Source: Streptomyces griseosporeus (lineage in GTDB: Bacteria; Actinomycetota; Actinomycetes; Streptomycetales; Streptomycetaceae). Taken from it: DNA of 64,000 nucleotides. Numbering within the stretch: the first letter of the stretch is position 1; each line of letters begins with the position of its first letter. Shown one piece after another: positions 54,384-62,707 of the stretch. Made by a program: the position numbers and the translations under genes. The stretch is from assembly GCF_014656055.1 (NCBI RefSeq), contig NZ_BNBR01000001.1, positions 310,001 to 374,000 on the forward strand, written 5' to 3'. The notes under the pieces are model-generated. The model made no database searches and was not told the DNA's origin. It was given only the letters and a program-made list of their open reading frames with translations.

Positions 54384-54394
54384 CAGCTGTTACC
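54379..54394. promoter_or_regulatory. Perfect 16-bp palindrome, probable antitoxin operator
   Basis: GGTAACAGCTGTTACC lies immediately upstream of the antitoxin start. Ribbon-helix-helix antitoxins bind such palindromes to repress their own operon. Confidence 0.75.
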
Positions 54395-54496
54395 AAGCGG
54401 CGGGTGGTCGCCTGCACTCCCGAAGGGTCGGGAAGCGGTGCCGGATGCCGGCCATCGGCGTCCGGCAGCCGCTGTCCCCTCGCCGGTCACCGGCCT

Positions 54497-55060
54497 TCAG
54501 TCCAGTTCGCCGCCGCGCGACGCGGCCTGCTCCTCCGTGTGCGTGCCTTCGGTCGCCAGGGCGCCACCGGCGGTCTCCAGATGCGCGCGCACGAACCACT
54601 GGAACTGCTCCAGGTCGCGCAGCTGCTCGATGAGCAGGTCCTCGGTGGCGGGGTCGACGTCACCGGCTTCCTTGATCGCCGTACGGAGGTCCTCGATGAC
54701 GCCCGTGTAGACGAGGTCGAGGGCTCCGAGGTGCGCGAGCGCGTCGGCGCGGCCGACGGAGTAGTCGTCCCAGGAGCGCTCCGAGACGAGGGCGCCGGGG
54801 GTTCCCTGGGCGACGCCGCCGAGTGCGGCGATGCGCTCGGCCACGTCGTCGGCCATGTCGCGCACCCGGTCGACCTGCGGGTCGATCATCTCGTGGACCG
54901 CGATGAAGTGGGGGCCGACGACGTTCCAGTGGACGTGCTTGAGGGTGAGGTGGAGGTCGTTCAGGGCGTGCAGGCGCAAGCGGAGGAGACCGATGAGCCG
55001 TCCGGCAGCCTCCCGGTCGATCCCCGGAACGGTGTACTTGGGCGTCAGATCGTTGGCCAC
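54497..55060 (-). CDS. Dps-family ferritin-like DNA-protection protein
   Basis: A 187-residue mini-ferritin. The ferroxidase signature is KHVHWNVVGPHFIAVHEMID followed by DRVRDMADDVAERI, with the expected His, Asp and Glu ligands. The C-terminal tail is hydrophilic. It stores iron and protects DNA during oxidative and osmotic stress. The GTG start is supported by AAGGAG seven bases upstream. Confidence 0.95.
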   Translation of the reverse strand: MANDLTPKYTVPGIDREAAGRLIGLLRLRLHALNDLHLTLKHVHWNVVGPHFIAVHEMIDPQVDRVRDMADDVAERIAALGGVAQGTPGALVSERSWDDYSVGRADALAHLGALDLVYTGVIEDLRTAIKEAGDVDPATEDLLIEQLRDLEQFQWFVRAHLETAGGALATEGTHTEEQAASRGGELD

Positions 55061-55328
55061 GCCATGCTCCTTCGTCGTGCGGTGGATGTGCGGGACCGGG
55101 CACCGCGGCCGCGGGCCGGCCCGTGATCTTCTTGCTTCGTTGTCCCTCTTCCCCCTTGTTCGCGATTGATGGCTTCTTCGGATGCGGCAAACACCTCACA
55201 CGATCCGAGGTGGGCCCTGGGCTTCGCGCCGGTCACAGCCCGTGCGCGGCCGATCCGGAGATCACCCCCACGGGCGAACGCCGCTGGGACGCGGGAAGGA
55301 GAAGGGGGCAGTGCTTTGCGCCTGCGCA

Positions 55329-55622
55329 TCACGCGCTGGCGTGGCGCCGCCAACCCGTCCTGCGTGGGGCGGCATGGTGCACGGGCTCCGCCGGAGCGGC
55401 CGTCTGCCCGCGCCGCAGCCAGAGACATGTCGTGGACAGCAGTGCGGTGAAGAGCACGAGGAACATCACCGACACCCACATCTGCCGGCTGCCGGGAGCC
55501 TCCCGCCCCGCCCACACGGCCACCGCCGCCCATGCGCCGGCAGCCGCGGCGTAGAAGACGCGGATACGGCGCAACTGTCGTACGGCCCGTACGGATTCAG
55601 CGTGATCCAGTCCTGATGCCAT
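55329..55622 (-). CDS. Small membrane protein
   Basis: A 97-residue protein with an N-terminal helix (HAESVRAVRQLRRIR) and two transmembrane helices, VFYAAAAGAWAAVAVWAG and VSVMFLVLFTALLSTTCLWL, ending in a basic tail. No known function. The ATG at 55622 is chosen for the conserved-looking start; the ribosome site is weak. The 268-bp gap to the Dps start holds no other gene I can support. Confidence 0.6.
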   Translation of the reverse strand: MASGLDHAESVRAVRQLRRIRVFYAAAAGAWAAVAVWAGREAPGSRQMWVSVMFLVLFTALLSTTCLWLRRGQTAAPAEPVHHAAPRRTGWRRHASA

Positions 55623-55813
55623 GCCCGCCCGTGTACCCAGCAGATGCCTCCGCAGCCTCCGCATGCCCGCCGAATCCGCGGTCAGTGGTCGACGGGGCAT
55701 CCCCGGCCTCGTGCCCCCACGACGCCGTCAGCTTTTTCCTGCCCGTCCCTCCTTGAGGTGACGGGACACGTGGTGCCCGCCGCGTGGGGCGGCAAGTGCA
55801 GCACAGTGGGCCG

Positions 55814-56338
55814 GTGGCACCTCGCTCGCTGTCCTTCCGGCTGTCCCTCCCGCTGCTGCTCCTGGCGTTGAGCGTCCCGGGCTGTACGACCGTGACCACC
55901 GCCTCCCCACCGGCCGACGACCGCCCCCAGGCCGTACGCGGCCCGCTCGTGCCCGAGCAGCCGACGCCCCCCTTGCCTGCCGGTCAGCCCGTGACGCCTC
56001 CTTCCGCGCGCACGGCGCTGGTGCGCACCGAGCCGGACGGGACCCGGCGCCCCGCACAGCGCCACGAGCGGCGAGCCCAGGCACCGGCCGATCGGACGAC
56101 GTCCCCGGGGAAGCGGCCCGAGCGGCACTCCCCGCGAGTGCGGCCCGCGCCGCAGCAGCAGGGGACGCCGCGCACCCGCCCCCGCCCACCCGTGCGGCCT
56201 TCCACCGGGCAGAAGCCCCCGGTCCGCCCGCGGCCCGAGACGCGGCCGGGTCGCGAAGAGATGCGTGAGCTGTGCCGCCGGGCGGACGGCGTGGCGTCCT
56301 CCGGCGTCGTGTCCCTGTGCCGCGAGACCTGGGGATAG
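55814..56338 (+). CDS. Proline/arginine-rich lipoprotein
   Basis: About 174 residues. A hydrophobic signal LSLPLLLLALSVPGC ends in a lipobox cysteine. The mature part is a long low-complexity Pro/Arg/Gln region, then a short C-terminal domain (REEMRELCRRADGVASSGVV and two cysteines). No known family. The start is uncertain; GTG 55784 is also possible. Confidence 0.55.
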   Translation: MAPRSLSFRLSLPLLLLALSVPGCTTVTTASPPADDRPQAVRGPLVPEQPTPPLPAGQPVTPPSARTALVRTEPDGTRRPAQRHERRAQAPADRTTSPGKRPERHSPRVRPAPQQQGTPRTRPRPPVRPSTGQKPPVRPRPETRPGREEMRELCRRADGVASSGVVSLCRETWG

Positions 56339-56383
56339 CGGCCCCCGACGCGACGCCCGGACCCCGGGGCGCCGCCCGGCGGG

Positions 56384-57022
56384 TCAGCGGCGGATGAGGC
56401 CCAGGCCGGTGGCGGCGGCGACCGCGGCGGTGCGGGAGTCGACGTCGAGCTTGGCGTAGATGCGGGCCAGGTGGGACTTGACCGTGCCCTCGGTCACGTG
56501 GAGCCGGTCGCCGATCGCCTGGTTGGACAGGCCCTCGGCGACCAGCGCGAGGACTTCTGTCTCCCGCCGGGTCAGGGCCGTGCCCGGGGTGCGCAGCCGG
56601 TTCATCAGCCGGTCGGCGACGCTGGGGGCCAGCGTGGTGCGTCCGGCGGCCGCGGTGCGCACGGCGGCGGCGAGGTCCTCCGGCGGGGCGTCCTTGAGGA
56701 GGTAGCCCGTGGCGCCCGCCTCGATGGCGGGCAGCGTGTCGGCGTCGGAGTCGTAGGTCGTGACGATCAGGACCCGTGGCGCCCCGGGCCTGGCGGTGAT
56801 CCGGGCGGTGGCCGCCGCGCCGCCCATGCCCCGGCCGAACTGCAGGTCCATCAGGACGACGTCGATGTCTCCCTCGGCGGCACGGGCGACGGCCTCCTCG
56901 GCGGTGGCCGCTTCGGCCATGACGACGAGCCCGGGTTCGGTCTCCAGTACGGCGCGCAGGCCCGCCCGGACGACGGGGTGGTCGTCGGCCAGGAGCAGGC
57001 GGATGGGGGTGGCGTCGGTCAT
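56384..57022 (-). CDS. NarL/LuxR-family response regulator
   Basis: A 212-residue regulator. The receiver domain has LLLADDHPVVRAG (acidic pocket), the phospho-aspartate in DVVLMDLQF and lysine in YLLKDAPPE; the C-terminal HTH is LTRRETEVLALVAEGLSNQ. Its ATG overlaps the stop of the sensor kinase gene (ATGA). It probably regulates the divergent ABC transporter genes. Confidence 0.95.
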   Translation of the reverse strand: MTDATPIRLLLADDHPVVRAGLRAVLETEPGLVVMAEAATAEEAVARAAEGDIDVVLMDLQFGRGMGGAAATARITARPGAPRVLIVTTYDSDADTLPAIEAGATGYLLKDAPPEDLAAAVRTAAAGRTTLAPSVADRLMNRLRTPGTALTRRETEVLALVAEGLSNQAIGDRLHVTEGTVKSHLARIYAKLDVDSRTAAVAAATGLGLIRR

Positions 57023-58239
57023 GAGTGGGCCTCGGGCTGGGTCAGGTCCGGCGGGGTGAGGGGCAGACGGGCGGCCAGGGCGGTGCCGTGGCCGGGTGCG
57101 GAGGTGAGGGTGAGGGTGCCGCCGAGGGCCTGGGCGCGGGCGCGCATGGCGGCCAGTCCGAACCCGCCGGCCTGCGGGTCGGGGGCGGGAAGCCGGGCGG
57201 GGTCAAAGCCGCGTCCGTCGTCGGTGATGTCGAGGGCGACCTCGTCACCGAGGTACCTGAGGGTGACGTCGGCGGTGGTGGCCTCGGCGTGGCGGACGGT
57301 GTTGGCCAGGGCGGACTGGGCGATCCGCAGCAGTGCGACCTCGTGCGCGGTGGCGAGCGGGGCGGGGTCGCCGGTGCGGTGGAAGCGTGCGGTGAGCCGG
57401 TGCCGGGCGGACGTGGTGGCGCACAGCCGGTCCAGGGCGCCGGCCAGGGTGGTGCCGTCGAGCGTGGGCGGGGTGAGGGCGGCCACGAAGCGGCGGGCCT
57501 CGGCGAGGTTGTCGACGGCGGCCTGCCGGGCCTGTTCGACGTGGCGGGCCGCCGTCTGCGGTGCCTGGGGCAGTGCCCGTTCTGCGGCACGCAGCAGCAG
57601 CTGGATGCTGGACAGGCCCTGGGCGAGGGTGTCGTGGATCTCGCGTGCCAGGCGGTCGCGCTCGGCGAGCACGCCGGCCGTGTGCTGGGCGGCGGCCAGG
57701 TCGGCGCGGGTGGCGGTGAGCTCCTCGATCAGTCTGCGGCGCTGTTCGCTCTCCCGGTACAGGGCCTCGTACCCCCACACCACGGCAACTGCGACGGCGG
57801 CGCCCAGCGCCGGTCCGATCGCCATGGCGGGGCTGAAGGAGTGCTGGTGGGCGGCGAATCCGACGACGGCCGCGGCGGCGGTGGCGGCCACGGCGGCCGG
57901 CCCGGCGCGGCGGGGCAGCAGGTGCAGCTGGAGGAAGTACAGCGGAAAGGCCACCCACACGGCGTCGGGCGACAGCGCCAGCAGAACGAGCCAGCACCCG
58001 CCTACGGCGGCCAGCCACAGCGCGGCGGCCCGCCGTGAACGGCGTACGCGCGGCAGGGTGGGCCCGGCCGCGTACACCACGCCGCACACGGCCGACACAG
58101 CGACGATCAGGGCGGCATGGGGCCGGTCGTCGGCCACCGCCCGGCCGGCGGCCAGGGCGAGCAGGCCGATGACCAGCAGGTGCAGGCACCAGGTCAGGGC
58201 GCGGGTGGCCGGGGTCGGGGCGGGGGCGGTGGTGTTCAC
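57019..58239 (-). CDS. Two-component sensor histidine kinase (NarL-partner type)
   Basis: A 406-residue kinase. The N-terminal half has five to six transmembrane helices (LTWCLHLLVIGLLALAAG to AMAIGPALGAAVAVAVVWGY). The dimerisation/phosphoacceptor box is LAREIHDTLAQGLSSIQLLL and the ATPase has DDGRGFDP and GGFGLAAMRARA. The GTG at 58239 fits the first membrane segment. It diverges from the ABC permease gene, forming a sensing-export module. Confidence 0.92.
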   Translation of the reverse strand: MNTTAPAPTPATRALTWCLHLLVIGLLALAAGRAVADDRPHAALIVAVSAVCGVVYAAGPTLPRVRRSRRAAALWLAAVGGCWLVLLALSPDAVWVAFPLYFLQLHLLPRRAGPAAVAATAAAAVVGFAAHQHSFSPAMAIGPALGAAVAVAVVWGYEALYRESEQRRRLIEELTATRADLAAAQHTAGVLAERDRLAREIHDTLAQGLSSIQLLLRAAERALPQAPQTAARHVEQARQAAVDNLAEARRFVAALTPPTLDGTTLAGALDRLCATTSARHRLTARFHRTGDPAPLATAHEVALLRIAQSALANTVRHAEATTADVTLRYLGDEVALDITDDGRGFDPARLPAPDPQAGGFGLAAMRARAQALGGTLTLTSAPGHGTALAARLPLTPPDLTQPEAHS

Positions 58240-58411
58240 AGTGCGTCCCAGGTTACGGAGGCGGGCGCCGTGAGGCCTCTGTCGAAAGTTGGAACCCGCA
58301 TGCGGTCTTTCGGCACGCCAAGTGCGGTCCTGCGCCAGACGCGCGCGACGGGGCGCGGCGGCGACGGTGGAGGCGTACCGCTTCCCCCGCTGGAAAGGAC
58401 TGGCCGGAGCC

Positions 58412-59500
58412 GTGTTCGTCGCCTGGAGAGATCTCAGGTTCGCCAAGGGGCGCTTCGCCCTGATGGGGACCGTCATCACGCTGATCACCCTGTTGGTCGG
58501 GCTGCTGTCCGGGCTGACGGCAGGACTGGGGCAGCAGAACATCTCCGCGATCACGTCCCTGCGCGCCGACAAGATCGCCTTCCAGGCGCCCGGCGGCGCG
58601 CAGGGCCTGTCGTACGCCAACTCCACCGTCACGGAACACCAGTGGCGGCGGTGGTCCATGGCACGCGGCGTCGCGAGCGCCGAGCCGCTGGGGATCACCA
58701 CCACCAAGGCCGGCGCGGGAGACACGAGCACCGGGGTGACCGTGTTCGGCATCGAGCCGGGATCCCGCCTCACTGCTCACAGCGACATGATCAGCAGCGG
58801 TGCCGTCGTGGTGTCCGTCTCGGCTGCCGACGACCTCGGCGTGCGGGCGGGCGGCTTCCTGACGCTGGCCGGCCGGCGGGTCGAGGTGGCCGCCGTCCAG
58901 GGTGACGCCCACTTCAGCCACACACCGGTGATCTGGGCCGGTCTGGACGACTGGCAGAAGATCGCGCCGCCCGACGGCAGCGGCGGGGGCCGCAGGGCCA
59001 CGGTCATCGCCCTGCGCACCACGCCCGAGGCCGATACGGCGGCCATCGACCGGCAGCTCGGCACGGAAACCGTCTCCGTCGAGGACTCGCTGGCCGCGAT
59101 CGGCTCCTACACCTCCGAGAACGGCTCCCTGCAGCTGATGCGCGGCTTCCTGTTCGTCATCTCCGCGCTCGTCATCGGGGCCTTCTTCACCGTCTGGACG
59201 ATTCAGCGGAGCGGCGATGTCGCGGTGCTCAAGGCGCTCGGCGCCTCCACCGCGGGCCTCCTGAAGGACGCCCTCGGCCAGGCCGTCGTCCTGCTCGTCG
59301 GCGGCATCGGGGGCGGCACGGCCATCACCGTCGCCGTCGGCGCACTCGTCTCCGGCAGCACCGTGCCCTTCCTCCTCACCCCCCTCACCGTCCTGGTCCC
59401 GGCCGCCGTGATGACCCTCCTCGGCGTCCTCGGGGCCGCGCTGTCCGTCCGCCGCATCACCTCCGTCGACCCGCTGACCGCCCTGGGGAGCGTCCGATGA
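58412..59500 (+). CDS. FtsX/MacB-type ABC transporter permease
   Basis: A 362-residue permease. One N-terminal transmembrane helix (MGTVITLITLLVGLLSG), a large extracellular domain (about 45-225), then three C-terminal helices (FLFVISALVIGAFFTVWTI, LGQAVVLLVGGIGGGTAITV and LTVLVPAAVMTLLGVLGAAL). This is the MacB/FtsX layout. The GTG at 58412 starts VFVAWRDLRFAKGRF, typical for this family. It overlaps the ATPase gene by four bases. Confidence 0.92.
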   Translation: MFVAWRDLRFAKGRFALMGTVITLITLLVGLLSGLTAGLGQQNISAITSLRADKIAFQAPGGAQGLSYANSTVTEHQWRRWSMARGVASAEPLGITTTKAGAGDTSTGVTVFGIEPGSRLTAHSDMISSGAVVVSVSAADDLGVRAGGFLTLAGRRVEVAAVQGDAHFSHTPVIWAGLDDWQKIAPPDGSGGGRRATVIALRTTPEADTAAIDRQLGTETVSVEDSLAAIGSYTSENGSLQLMRGFLFVISALVIGAFFTVWTIQRSGDVAVLKALGASTAGLLKDALGQAVVLLVGGIGGGTAITVAVGALVSGSTVPFLLTPLTVLVPAAVMTLLGVLGAALSVRRITSVDPLTALGSVR

Positions 59501-60210
59501 GCCTGGACCTGACCGGCATCACCCTCACCTACCCCGACGGCGACACCCGCCTGACCGCCCTCGACGCAGTCAGCCTTCACGTCCCCAAGGGCAGCGTGAC
59601 CGCCGTACTCGGCCCCTCCGGCTCCGGCAAGTCCAGCCTCCTGGCGGTCGCCGCCACCCTGATCACCCCCGACGCCGGCACCGTCACCATCGACGGCCGG
59701 TCCACCGCCGGACTGACCCGCGGCGAACTGGCCGAGCTGCGCCGCCGGAAGATCGGCATCGTCTTCCAGCAGCCCAACCTGCTGCCGTCCCTCACCGCCG
59801 CCGAACAATTGCAGGTCATGGCACGGATCGACGGCCGCGCCTCCCGCACCGCCCGCACCTGGGCCATGGAGCTCCTGGACGCGGTCGGCCTGGCCGACCA
59901 GGCGGCGAGGCGGCCGCATCAGCTCTCGGGCGGCCAGCGCCAGCGCGTCAACATCGCCCGGGCACTGATGAACGACCCGACGGTCCTGCTGGTCGACGAG
60001 CCCACCAGCGCCCTCGACCACGAACGGGGCGCCGCCGTCATCGAGTTGCTCACCCGCCTCACCCACCAGCGGGCGACGGCCACGGTTCTGGTCACCCACG
60101 ATCGGACCCACCTCGCCTCGGCGGACCAGATCGCGGAGGTGTACGACGGGCGCCTCCGGTTGACGGGGCAGGGGATTCTCGATGAGGAGGCTCAGCGGAC
60201 TCGCTCGTAG
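59497..60210 (+). CDS. ABC transporter ATP-binding protein (MacB/LolD-type)
   Basis: A 237-residue ATPase. Walker A GPSGSGKSSLL near residue 40, Q-loop FQQPNLLPSLTA, signature LSGGQRQRV, Walker B VLLVDEPTSALD and switch histidine in VLVTHD. It pairs with the preceding permease (ATGA overlap). The adjacent two-component system suggests induction by an extracytoplasmic compound such as an antimicrobial peptide. Confidence 0.96.
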   Translation: MSLDLTGITLTYPDGDTRLTALDAVSLHVPKGSVTAVLGPSGSGKSSLLAVAATLITPDAGTVTIDGRSTAGLTRGELAELRRRKIGIVFQQPNLLPSLTAAEQLQVMARIDGRASRTARTWAMELLDAVGLADQAARRPHQLSGGQRQRVNIARALMNDPTVLLVDEPTSALDHERGAAVIELLTRLTHQRATATVLVTHDRTHLASADQIAEVYDGRLRLTGQGILDEEAQRTRS

Positions 60211-60794
60211 ACGAGGGCCAGCGTGCCGTGCTCGCCTGCGGTCTGGCTGACGAGGGCCCACCGGGATGCCGACAGGCCGTCGTCGAAGAGGCGCGGGCCG
60301 CCGCCGAGGAAGACCGGGAAGACCGTGAGGGCGAGCCGGTCGACCTTGTCCGCCGCGAGCAGGGCCTTGATGACGCTCGCGCTGGACAGGACGAGGATGT
60401 CGCCGCCGTCGCCGGCCTTGAGGTCGTCGACCACCTCGGCGGCCGGCTTGCTGACGATCCTCGTCCTCTCCCACGGCGCGTCGGCGAGGGTGGAGGACAG
60501 CACGACCTTCTCGGTGTCGACGAGCCACTTCGCGAAGCCCTCGTCACGCGGGTCGGCGCCCTCGGCCCCGATGACGGTGGGCCAGAAGCCCAGGAAGCCC
60601 TCGGCGTTGATCCGGCCGAGCAGAGCCGTCGACGCCTGCTGCCACAGGCTTGTCAGATGGTCGCGGGCGACGTCGGTCACGGCGTACGGCATCACCCACC
60701 GCATGTCCAGGGGGTTGTCCGGTGCGGCGTAGTGGCCGTCGAGGGAGAGGGCGATGTTGGTGACGACTCGGCGGCCGTCGGTCTGCTGGGTCAC
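60192..60794 (-). CDS. Dihydrofolate reductase/RibD C-terminal-like protein
   Basis: A 200-residue reductase-like protein: VVTNIALSLDGHYAAPDNPL, STALLGRINAEGFLGFWP, DILVLSSASVIKALLAADKV and a C-terminal GTLALVYERVR. It overlaps the convergent ATPase gene by 19 bp at the 3' end, and its GTG start overlaps the stop of the ArsR-type gene (GTGA), so it forms an operon with that regulator. It may be the enzyme that the regulator controls. Confidence 0.9.
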   Translation of the reverse strand: MTQQTDGRRVVTNIALSLDGHYAAPDNPLDMRWVMPYAVTDVARDHLTSLWQQASTALLGRINAEGFLGFWPTVIGAEGADPRDEGFAKWLVDTEKVVLSSTLADAPWERTRIVSKPAAEVVDDLKAGDGGDILVLSSASVIKALLAADKVDRLALTVFPVFLGGGPRLFDDGLSASRWALVSQTAGEHGTLALVYERVR

Positions 60795-61690
60795 GGCGTG
60801 CTCCTGGTGGTGTCGGTGTGGTCGGTGTCGGTGTCGGTATCGCTTTGGGCGGTGTCGGTGTCGTCGGTGCTGTGCGTGCCGTCGGCGAGGACCGCCGCGA
60901 GCCTGTCGAGGCTCTGGCCGAAACCGATCTCGATACCGGCGATGAAGTCCGCGGATTCCACGGTGCTGTCGGTGATGAGCCAGTGGACATCGAGGTCCGT
61001 TCCCGTCTCCGTGGGACGCAGGCTCATGTCGACGTGGGCGGTGAAGGCGGGGCGGCCGTCGGGAAGCAGCGGGGAGAGGCGGTATGCGAGGTGCTCGCCG
61101 GGGCGAACCTCCTCGACGGCCCCTTCCGCGCGCCCGACGACGATCTCGGAGTCGTCCGCGTCTTCGGCATCGCGGTACTCCTGGACGATCCGTCCGCCCC
61201 GTCGGGGCTCGAAGACCAGCTCGGAGACACGGAGGCCGTCAGGTGTCCACCAGTCGGCGAGCGGACCGGCTTCGGTCAGATGGCGCCAGACCGTTTCCGG
61301 GCGCCCGGTCAGCGCCCGGTGGAATCGGAACGAGCGGCCGTCGGCCCACCCCGCTGCCGTCGCCGCGAGCCGCTCCGCGTTCATGGTGAGCCCGTAGCGG
61401 TCGTACGTCGTGCCCGGGCCGCCCACCTGCTCCGCGGCGTCGGCGAGCCGGCCGAGTGCGGCCGCCAGCTCTCGCAGCGGGCCGGGCCGCAGTGCGTAGA
61501 CGCGGCGCCGGCCGGTGCGCTGGGACGTCACCACGCCGGCGCGTTCGAGGGTCTGCAGGTGCTTGGTCGTCTGCGGCTGGCGTGCCGCGGCGAGCTGGGC
61601 GAGGACCCCGACCGAGCGAGGCTGCTCGGCCAGCAGGCCGACGAGCTTCCAGCGGGCCGGGTCGGCCAGGGCGGCGAGGAGTGCGTCCAT
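60791..61690 (-). CDS. ArsR-type regulator fused to SRPBCC (AHSA1-like) domain
   Basis: A 299-residue fusion. The winged HTH occupies residues 1-95 (ALADPARWKLVGLLAEQPRS, then QPQTTKHLQTLERAGVV). A START-like ligand-binding domain follows (about 120-270), with FRFHRALTGRPETVWRHLTE, WWTPDGLR and RPTETGTDLDVHW. The last 25 residues are a Thr/Asp repeat tail encoded by a GTCGGT microsatellite. The ATG at 61690 lies seven bases after a -10-like AATACT, so a leaderless message is likely. Such fusions often sense hydrophobic ligands. Confidence 0.9.
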   Translation of the reverse strand: MDALLAALADPARWKLVGLLAEQPRSVGVLAQLAAARQPQTTKHLQTLERAGVVTSQRTGRRRVYALRPGPLRELAAALGRLADAAEQVGGPGTTYDRYGLTMNAERLAATAAGWADGRSFRFHRALTGRPETVWRHLTEAGPLADWWTPDGLRVSELVFEPRRGGRIVQEYRDAEDADDSEIVVGRAEGAVEEVRPGEHLAYRLSPLLPDGRPAFTAHVDMSLRPTETGTDLDVHWLITDSTVESADFIAGIEIGFGQSLDRLAAVLADGTHSTDDTDTAQSDTDTDTDHTDTTRSTP

Positions 61691-61695
61691 GCGGA

Positions 61696-61737
61696 AAGTA
61701 TTCTCCCTGACGAATATTCGCGTCAAGGAATATGACG
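61696..61737 (-). promoter_or_regulatory. ArsR-type promoter/operator, leaderless
   Basis: On the minus strand TTGACG and AATACT are separated by about 18 bp. Alternating arms TGACG (61708), CGTCA (61721) and TGACG (61733) give two overlapping inverted repeats across the promoter, fitting autorepression by the ArsR fusion. Confidence 0.6.
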
Positions 61738-61799
61738 TACCTCTGTCTGTCGGAGGTAGGTGCGAACGCTGCCGTGTCGTAGTAATCCTGGGGAGACGG

Positions 61800-61861
61800 A
61801 GGCACCTTCCTACTGAGGCACCTTCTACCGAGCACCTTCCTTCCCAGGCACCTTCGTACTT
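61800..61861 (+). repeat. Four 15-16 bp tandem repeats upstream of VOC gene
   Basis: AGGCACCTTC-type units start at 61800, 61816, 61831 and 61846. The last ends 14 bp before the ATG of the VOC gene, so the array lies in its leader. An inverted GGAGGTAGGTGC just upstream could pair with the first unit. Confidence 0.8.
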
Positions 61862-61874
61862 CTTGGAGCAGCCG

Positions 61875-62222
61875 ATGGCCGTTCGCCGTGTCGTGCCCAA
61901 CATCCGGTCCGAGGCCGCGCAGGAGAGCCGGGAGTTCTATGGCCTGCTGGGCTTCGAGGAGGTCATGAACCTCGGCTGGATCATGACGCTCGCGTCCCCG
62001 TCCAGCCCGGCCTCGCAGGTCAGCGTGATGACCGGCGACAAGACCGCACCGGTCGTCCCCGACATGAGTGTCGAGGTGGACGACGTGGACTCGGCCTATG
62101 CGGCCATGCGTGCGAGCGGCGCGGAGATCGTTCACCCCTTGCAGGACGAGGAGTGGGGCGTACGGCGGTTCTTCGTCCGCGACCCCAGCGGACGGGTGGT
62201 CAACGTACTGAGCCACCGCTGA
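61875..62222 (+). CDS. VOC-superfamily (glyoxalase/bleomycin-resistance-like) protein
   Basis: A 115-residue single-domain protein: VPNIRSEAAQESREFYGLLGFEE split around the first strand-helix, a central PDMSVEVDDVDSAYAAMRASG and a C-terminal FFVRDPSGRVVNVL. The fold binds metals or small molecules and includes drug-binding and dioxygenase members. GGAGC precedes the ATG. Divergent from the ArsR-SRPBCC gene. Confidence 0.88.
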   Translation: MAVRRVVPNIRSEAAQESREFYGLLGFEEVMNLGWIMTLASPSSPASQVSVMTGDKTAPVVPDMSVEVDDVDSAYAAMRASGAEIVHPLQDEEWGVRRFFVRDPSGRVVNVLSHR

Positions 62223-62285
62223 CGGCCGCCCGACGCGCGGGATTCACCAAGTCGGGGTGGGTGGGCATCGAGGGCGCCATCGGCC

Positions 62286-62693
62286 TCAGCCGGATGTCCA
62301 CGCCGAGAGGTCCGCGACACCTCGCCGAACAGCCTCTTCCGGCATCCGGGCGAGCTTGCCGCAGGCCGCCGCGATGTCCTGCCGGTGCCCCGGTTCCACG
62401 ACCGCGTCGCGGACCCCCGTCTGCAACCAGTCGGCCTGGTTGTCGTCGGCTTCGGAAATCGCCAGGGCGATGAGCCGTACGGCGGCCACCGTACCCACCC
62501 GGGTCAAGGCCTCTGCCGTCTGCCGGGTCACTGCCGTGTCCTCGGCGTCCAGGAGCAGCCCCAGCAGCGCTTCCGCAGCCTCAGGAACCTCCGCGAAGCG
62601 AGCGAGGTCCTGTCCGGCACGCACGCGGTGCGTCCACGAAGAGGACGTCGCCTCAGCCAAGGCCGCTTCCCACCCACTCCTCATCTCCTGCAT
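62286..62693 (-). CDS. Small HEAT-like hypothetical protein
   Basis: A 135-residue helical protein with repeat-like helices (RVRAGQDLARFAEVPEAAEA, DTAVTRQTAEALTRVGTVAA and QDIAAACGKLARMPEEAVRR). It resembles HEAT-type scaffolds of immunity or lyase-associated proteins. Its start is only 14 bp from the most upstream start of the divergent sigma gene. Confidence 0.65.
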   Translation of the reverse strand: MQEMRSGWEAALAEATSSSWTHRVRAGQDLARFAEVPEAAEALLGLLLDAEDTAVTRQTAEALTRVGTVAAVRLIALAISEADDNQADWLQTGVRDAVVEPGHRQDIAAACGKLARMPEEAVRRGVADLSAWTSG

Positions 62694-62707
62694 GCCAAGA
62701 CGGTCTC

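Noticed and set aside
61800..61861. Possible CRISPR array
   Set aside because: Units are contiguous with no spacers, and no cas gene is present.
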